DNA from: Nomia melanderi
Taxonomy: Eukaryota > Arthropoda > Insecta > Hymenoptera > Halictidae
NCBI RefSeq assembly: GCF_051020985.1
Contig: NC_134999.1
Location: forward strand, 17,551,660 to 17,615,659
DNA length: 64,000 nt
Reading direction: 5' to 3'
In this document: one piece after another, positions 58,343 through 64,000 of the stretch
Layout of the letters: the number at the start of each line of letters is the position of its first letter
How positions within the stretch are numbered: the first letter of the stretch is position 1
Translations under genes and position numbers: made by a program
Notes under the pieces: generated by a model
What the model saw: only the letters and a program-made list of their open reading frames with translations
Told to the model about the DNA's origin: nothing
Database searches by the model: none

Positions 58343-59015
58343 TTTAAAAATGCGAAAGAAACTTTCTTTACATGCCCCGCTCCACTCGCTGAATTAACGG
58401 CCAGTGGATATTGAAATGTTTAAGATGGATGTCTTAAGAATTGCTACTTTATAACCAATACCTTAATTTATTATAAAAATGTGAACAGTACGTTTAGTGT
58501 GTGATGTGTGTGTAAGGACTGACGTCCTTTTGAATATGTCTTGACTGCCCCACTGTATAGTGAGGAGTGACGAAGTGTCTTCTCGTCACTGACGTCGACA
58601 CCTCGTTTTGCATTGAGTATGAGTCGTCCTTTTGCTTTTACACCAATCGGCGCAGGTTGAAACCTGTCTGTAAGGATCGATGTACACATGGTTGGCCGAC
58701 CCTTTGGAAATCCCGAGTTTATGACCTGGTCGGCTATTAAGACGAAAGAGACAAACTTCTATGCCTATTGTATGCATCTAAATTAACTAAAAATAAATGT
58801 TTGCTATCGCGACGGTAAACATGTCGATTATAGTAACTAAAACTCAAAAGTATTAAAAAAGAATGAATACTAAACTTAACTGTCTGTCCCGTCCATGTCA
58901 AGAACGAAACTTCGAGAATCTTTTATTATTGTCCTCCATATCGGACGGAACAATTATTAATGACAAAGTAGCCGTATCGATCAGAGTTGAGAAAGAAATC
59001 ACAGGCCAAGGGGTT
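58343..59015. other. Unclassified stretch, possible old element at 58480-58760
   Basis: 58480-58760 differs in texture from its surroundings (GTGTGTGATGTGTGTG, an AAGGAC-TGAC-GTCCTT hairpin at 58514-58529, a CCTGTCTGTAAGGATCGATG word). It could be a retroelement remnant, but no end or coding motif is visible. CCAAGGGGTTAA near 59003 resembles a family J terminus. Confidence 0.3.
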
Positions 59016-59360
59016 AAAAGCTCTGTCTCTGTCTGCCACGCCGCCGACTTTTTCGCCGTCCGCCGCCGCTGCCGGTCACCGTGACCGCGCGTCGCTGTTT
59101 CAATTCAATTTTGAGAGCACTCGGCCCGCTCGAATTTGCCGCGCGCCACGCCGCGCCGCGCCGCGACGCGACGCTTCGACCACGTGAAATTCGCATCGCG
59201 CGTTGCCAGCCGCTTTTCAGAATACCCCGACGCGCTGACCGGTGACAAACGAATCGGAATAACGGACGGCAGGACTCGGGTCGTTGATGATCACAGGATT
59301 ATCGGTGTTCTTCGTCGAGCACCCTTCGTTAATAACGAGCTCGTCGCGTCGGAAATTAAT
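59016..59360. other. Short CpG-rich island, no gene recognised
   Basis: Very CpG-dense, for example CGCCGCGCCGCGCCGCGACG near 59150. Overlapping 60-75-codon frames on both strands. Could be regulatory, but nothing specific is seen. Confidence 0.4.
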
Positions 59361-59732
59361 TAAAGCGAATGGGATGTTTAGGAACGTGTAGTGTAGATTG
59401 TATCTTATAAATCTATGGTATGCGTGGTGCTTAATATATAAACTGACCATTTGACAAATTCAATTTGTTTTCTATATGATTTGTGTTGCAAGCTGAATCA
59501 TGTTCATTTTTTTGGATATATGATTACTGTTCAGTGATAGGAACATGTGGTGTTTATAATGATTGTAGGAACCAGTGTTTAGTATTTAGACAAAAGATAA
59601 AGTCACGGTTGAATGTTAATTAAATATTAAATAGAATATTTTATTTAAACTGTTTCCTTCGCGACTCGCAATAAAGTGATACTAAATCAAACCACGAGCA
59701 TAATACATACACTGCATGATGCTCATCTCTTT
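59361..59732. other. AT-rich stretch, nothing recognised
   Basis: No repeat copy, open frame or motif of note. Confidence 0.35.
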
Positions 59733-59870
59733 TTCATTACCATGCATTAACGTCACCTTTGGAATATTCTAGATGCATTAAAAACGAACATCATTAACCT
59801 AATATATCAGTATTATAGAAAATCAATTTGGTCAAGATCATTTCAATGCCTTGAACATTTAATACGCGCG
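59733..59870 (+). repeat. Dispersed repeat, copy 2 (partner 35588-35722)
   Basis: TTCATTACCATGCATTAACG, TTTGGAATATTCTAGATGC, GAAAATCAAT and TGCCTTGAACATT match the earlier copy in order. Confidence 0.7.
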
Positions 59871-59898
59871 CATACGCGATACATCAATTCCCGCAATA

Positions 59899-60021
59899 TT
59901 AACACATTGCGTACCGGCTAATTTTCAGAAAACTGAATTGTGCGGATGGTAATTTTCACTGAGATCAACTTATATCACTATACACAGAAAACTCAGATAT
60001 CATATTGTTATGTAATATATT
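59899..60021 (+). mobile_element. Family C TTAA element, left-end fragment
   Basis: TTAACACATTGCGTACCGGC (TTAA 59899-59902) is a clean family C terminus. The right end is missing, and the sequence runs into a family B element at 60022. Confidence 0.6.
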
Positions 60022-60231
60022 TTAACACTAAAACTACCGAGCAGTTCAATTGACCTTTTAAAATTTCGCTGTAGAAAGTCCAAGAGTGCATCTGTTCAGA
60101 CTTTAATTGCTTTACAATTCAATTTGCGTAGTGCTAAATAATAATTTCTCAGAGAAACATTCTACCTTTCTAATAATTGTAAAAAGAAGACATCATGGGT
60201 CATTTCATCTGTCTGGTAGTTTTAGCGTTAA
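60022..60231 (+). mobile_element. Family B TTAA element, copy b
   Basis: TTAACACTAAAACTACCGAG (TTAA 60022-60025) and GTCTGGTAGTTTTAGCGTTAA (TTAA 60228-60231). The body is 202 bp and close to copy a at 36-248, including the flanking AATAGATAATCAATT. Confidence 0.88.
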
Positions 60232-60319
60232 ATAGATAATCAATTTGAAATTTTATATTTCTTCAATGCTGTAATTAGCGAAGTCGCATAGCTAAGTGTC
60301 TATATAAAAACGAGATTTC

Positions 60320-60721
60320 TCGTTACCGGTGTTAACACTAACTGTACCAAGTGAAATGACTGGGTTTAAAAGCTTTCTTTCATTTGTTTAACTGTATATT
60401 AATTCTTACATTATCCGATTAACCAGTTTTTCAATATTTATATTTCCTGTTGTTTCTGTTTCTAATAAAAAAATTGATCATCCACCGTTTACCTTTATTT
60501 TGTAGCAAGTTATTTAGTTACAGTAGGAAAAGTGTTAGTGTTGATACTGATATTTCATGAATACCGGTGTTAATCGTTTCTAATTAATAGTTTTCTATAT
60601 GGTAATAATAACACATCGTTATCAGTGTGCAGAACATTGAACATTAAACCAGTGGTGTACGATAATTAAAGTTATTTAGTTACAGTAGGAAAAGTGTCAG
60701 TGTTGATTACGGTTTAATTAG
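60320..60721 (+). repeat. Diverged direct repeats around another B-like end
   Basis: TACCGGTGTTAA occurs at 60324 and 60562; TTATTTAGTTACAGTAGGAA at 60509 and 60671. TTAACACTAACTGTACC at 60332 resembles a family B terminus. The exact structure is unresolved. Confidence 0.5.
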
Positions 60722-61300
60722 ATCAACAGATAATCCGCAGATCATTGTAATTAGAAACGAGTCACCGTTTCTTCTGGATAGTTCAACGCAAAATGTCACG
60801 TTTCAGAATATTTCCGCCATAGACGCTTGCCACGAGCAAAGGAATCCATGTTCGGTGGCTCAGGTGACCGTCTTTATTTTCAGGAATCGGATGGAAAACA
60901 GTCTGATCTATTTTCAGGCCACTAGGGAACGAAGCAACTCCCTCCGCGTTCCGCGCGGAACACGCTGACTTGTTCCGTCCTGCGTCTCCTTCTCCCCAGT
61001 CTCTTAGGAACAATGTAATCCTTTTCAATTTCACAAAGAACAAAGTAACTCTCCCCCGGCGCACAAAGAACGAAGCAACAAGCTTTCATTCTCCTATGAG
61101 GAACGAGAGTAAACCCAGTTCGCCGGGGCTCGCGGAACAAAATGACCCATTTTCTTCTTGCTCGCCGGGAAGCAGGTATCCTTCCGTTACTGAAACGGAA
61201 CGGAGTGACTCGGCTCGCTTCGGGACCGAGGAATGACCTAACCGCTTCGACCCGGCAAGAAATTCAGGTGGATCCTGATGTCTCTCCGCGATGAACAAAG
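60722..61300 (+). repeat. Degenerate 30-32-bp minisatellite in GC-rich DNA
   Basis: A motif close to GGAACRAAGTRACTC recurs near 60926, 60957, 61008, 61037, 61067, 61099, 61134 and 61198, mostly 29-35 bp apart or twice that. Overlapping frames up to 93 codons are composition effects. Confidence 0.6.
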
Positions 61301-61431
61301 AGATTCCAGCTTCTCAGGAATCTTGAGATGTTTTCCACGGAAAGAAATGGAATAACGAGGACTTATAATAGATAAAAAGGATTGTTTTTGTATTCACACT
61401 GTCGTGAGACGTGCGTGATAGTGTATTCTGT

Positions 61432-61648
61432 CAGGGTATTGCCATTTAGACGCCATCTTCCTCGTCGTTTCTCATTTGTAGCGTAATAGAGATGATTCAC
61501 TCACAGATTGGACAAGATGAACATTGCTACTACTTTATTTCATTTCCTGTGAAAAAGCAGTAGCAATGATCCTTTCCAATCTGTAAGTGAATCTCTATTA
61601 CACTGCAAACGAGAGAAATAACGAAGATGGCGTCTAAATTGCCCACTG
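61432..61648. mobile_element. 217-bp foldback (near-complete inverted repeat)
   Basis: The left arm 61432-61535 and right arm 61556-61648 are inverse of each other. ATTTAGACGCCATCTTC, GTAATAGAGAT, ACAGATTGGA and CATTGCTACT on the left have their complements in order on the right. The loop is about 20 bp. It could be a foldback transposon or a transcribed long hairpin feeding small RNAs. No TTAA ends. Confidence 0.85.
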
Positions 61649-61829
61649 ATCTCAGGAATACAGCTTACTATAATTAATAACTTAACTTATTACTCCAATA
61701 ATCTCTGCAACATTGTCTAACAATTCTCGAAGCAATAATCACAATCTCAAATCAAATATCTCGAGTTGACATAATCTAAAAATTTCCTTCCGAACTATTT
61801 CCCAGCAACCAATTAGAGTTGCACAACAC

Positions 61830-62041
61830 TATCGCTTGAACGTCGGCCCCGCAATAATGCGGATTTCTGGATTTCCATTTCTGGATTTGACGAATATGCA
61901 ATTAAAATGTACTATTTTACGAAAATGTATAATGTTTTGAATATTTTTTTTGGCTACTCATTGATCAGATACAAGCGGCCGATACGTTGCCGGCGCTCAG
62001 GCTTTAAATGTCTCTTAAGTCGCCGGCGCTCAATGTGTTAA
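61830..62041 (-). mobile_element. Family C TTAA element, copy d
   Basis: The right end GCCGGCGCTCAATGTGTTAA (TTAA 62038-62041) is clear. The left end CGGCCCCGCAATAATGCGG near 61843 matches the inverse of copy a but its first bases are decayed. A second GCCGGCGCTCAGG at 61988 hints at an internal duplication. Confidence 0.65.
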
Positions 62042-63322
62042 TTCATCTCGCGCACAGAAGTATCGTTGAAAGGTTCATTAGCTAAAACATCAAAAGAGAG
62101 ATGCGTTTACACAGACGCGTGACCGCGTCGAAATGTCTTGTTCCCGGAAATGTACGGCAGCGGTTCGCGCGATGGCGTTTAGGATCGCGGCGATAGAATC
62201 TGAAATAATGGTCGTTGGGGACAAACGAAATCACGACGACAGTTCCGCTGGTCGGATATGATTTAGCGGGCCGCGTCGCGAATGGATTTTCGTGTCGGAC
62301 GGTAGCCGACTAGCGCGGCGTTTCGCTGTGTAACCAAACAGAAAGGAGCCGTGTTCGCTTCGCCTGCAAAGTGCGTCCCCGGGATTCATTTGTTAATCTG
62401 ATTCGCCGATCCGCGACCAGAATTATTCCCGTACAGAGGACGGGGAAAGTTTTTAAGCCCGGTCGCGCCGGAACAGCGACGCCTCGCGCGTTCAACGCGA
62501 GCAACAACCGTATAATTGCAACGCAAAGGCGAGAGGCGCCGCGTCTCTCTAGGTATCACCGCCGCGGAATCTTCTAAAGAGGATTTCTCGGATTCGGAAC
62601 AGTTCGCTCCCGGCGCCGTCGCGTCTCGCTTCTTTAATTGGTAATTACGTAATTAGCATGATTAATCGTGGTCGTGCCGGATTTATAAAGAAAATTTTTA
62701 TTTAGCATTCTAACGGTGGATTTGTTTGATTGTATTTTGTATTATTTTATCGTCACTAATTATGTTAATTTATTGTTTCTATATTATGTGATATTATTGT
62801 TACATTCGATGTATCAGGAAAAATTGTTGCGGCACAGGGGAATTAATTAATATTCGATGGGTAATACAATGAAGTACCGTTGATCAGTTGCAGAACACGG
62901 TTGTTTGGGAATGATAATTTTGATAATAGGTTTATTCAGGAAATTAATGTATTACATGACGCCCCCCTCCTCCCGCAATAGAAAATTAACCAATTGCCCG
63001 GCAGTATTAATGAATTAATGAGTGCGTGTCTCCTGTGGATTGTATCATTACCACGCGTTCGAATTGCTGACAGCTCCGCGAACAATGAGATAATTATCCC
63101 GGCTCTGTAACCGTAATTAAAGATATTGTTTTATGGAAAACAATATATAATTTAAACTGTCCTTGCAATGAATGCCCTCGCGATATCGCGGTGTGTCTTA
63201 TTGAAAGAAATTAGTTATTTACGAGATACCAATTTTCATTGGTCACACATGGATTTATAGAATTTCCGCTTCGAACGAGATTTATCCGGAAAATTTCATT
63301 CGTAACGCGGTAATAGGAATTA
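62042..63322. other. Low-copy stretch, no gene recognised
   Basis: 62080-62640 is CpG-rich with short overlapping frames; 62640-63322 is AT-rich. It contains the TAAT-rich palindrome at 62642-62655. Confidence 0.4.
62642..62655. promoter_or_regulatory. TAATTA palindrome, possible homeodomain site cluster
   Basis: TAATTACGTAATTA is a perfect 14-bp palindrome, preceded by TTTAATTGG and followed by ATGATTAATC, all TAAT-core words at the edge of a CpG-rich stretch. Homeodomain proteins bind TAATTA; in AT-rich DNA such clusters can also arise by chance. Confidence 0.3.
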
Positions 63323-63560
63323 TTAACCCTTAGCACTCCAGATGGTACTGTAGTCTATCAGCAACTGCAACTAATTTTTATAGTATCTCTAGTGAAAATG
63401 AAAAACGCTATAACATTCCTTCGATCTTTTATTTTCCTTCTCAGTAGAAAATTTGGATGTGTGGAAAATCTAATAATTTTAGGGTAGTTTCTTTGATTCA
63501 TTAAAATATTCAATATTATAACTGGTGCAATATTGGAGCCCACAGAGTTCAAAGGGTTAA
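63323..63560 (+). mobile_element. Family P3 TTAA element, copy a
   Basis: TTAACCCTTAGCACTCCAG (TTAA 63323-63326) and CAGAGTTCAAAGGGTTAA (TTAA 63557-63560). The 230-bp body is uninterrupted, the reference for the split copy at 2314-2948. Confidence 0.88.
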
Positions 63561-64000
63561 CAATCGAGCGAGGGAACTTCTTGAACGAAACTAAGGTTTC
63601 ATACTCGTCTCATTTATTTAATAAGAACGTTTGTTTGCGCGGCGAACTTCGAACTGACGTAATTTCCGTGTCAATATCACCGTCTAAGTTTCATTTAGTT
63701 GCCCCGCCGTCGAACGTAGCGAAGTTTCGGCGATTCTTGACCCGCCACTCCCGGCTCCGCCGGTTGAAAGTTCAACGGTGCCAGTTTTGTGACGCTGAAA
63801 CGATAAAGTTCCATCCACGGAACTTAAGGATCGTCGTGTGTCCCCGCTCACAGTCACCCCGGCCAATGTAATTTACAACGTGACCCTCTCGGAATGACTT
63901 TCAGATATGCTTTACCGCAGTCACGCTCTGCCTGTACATTTTAAGATGTCGTAAAAAATCGAGTTTCCGCATCGCTCCGGGGCCTCCGCCTCTTCGAGCT
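63561..64000. other. GC-richer stretch to the window end, no gene recognised
   Basis: A 112-codon frame (63533-63871) starts inside the P3 element and overlaps an antisense frame; no domain. A gene beginning beyond the window cannot be excluded. Confidence 0.35.

Overview
This window reads as gene-poor eukaryotic heterochromatin or intergenic DNA. Its mosaic of CpG-rich islands and AT-rich repeats, the many short TTAA-flanked inverted-repeat elements and the 185-bp satellite point to an insect. A hymenopteran is my best guess, but that rests on composition and repeat style, not on any gene. I found no protein-coding gene, tRNA, rRNA or CRISPR array that I can support. The longest open frames look like chance ORFs in GC-richer DNA or in repeats.

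The centre (about 10,302-35,042) is one uninterrupted tandem array of a 185-bp satellite, about 134 units in head-to-tail order. Unit length is extraordinarily constant. Every unit anchor from 10,443 to 23,023 and from 23,379 to 34,849 falls exactly on the 185-bp grid, and one 14-bp deletion (at 23,365/23,366) is the only net length change. The array is built from multi-unit blocks copied at offsets of 5, 11, 17, 21, 25 and 44 units. Its left edge is the diverged side, while its right edge stops abruptly in recently copied units. Each unit carries a strong dyad whose stem exists in two compensated versions (TTTCC/GGAAA and TTTAC/GTAAA).

The left flank (1-10,301) and right flank (35,043-64,000) are a patchwork. 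GC-richer, apparently low-copy stretches of 0.3-0.9 kb alternate with short tandem repeats (units of 25, 30, about 60, 100, 105-110, 134, 155, 174 and 193 bp) and with many 200-550-bp non-autonomous elements. Most of these elements have terminal inverted repeats and begin and end at TTAA, the target typical of piggyBac-type transposases. At least nine terminal-repeat families can be told apart (called P1, P2, P3, B, C, D, E, F, H here, plus weaker I and J). One element has AAAT on both sides, and one locus is a near-complete 217-bp foldback.

Several repeats are present in both flanks in the same orientation (5,077-6,265 with 38,441-39,440; 3,039-3,310 with 44,814-45,101). One 400-bp repeat (R4) occurs once clean (2,379-2,778) and once carrying TTAA elements (55,483-56,468), so empty and occupied insertion sites can be compared inside the window. 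The satellite itself is almost devoid of TTAA and carries none of these elements.

There are no operons or pathways to describe. The interest of the window lies in satellite evolution and in the layered history of the small transposons.
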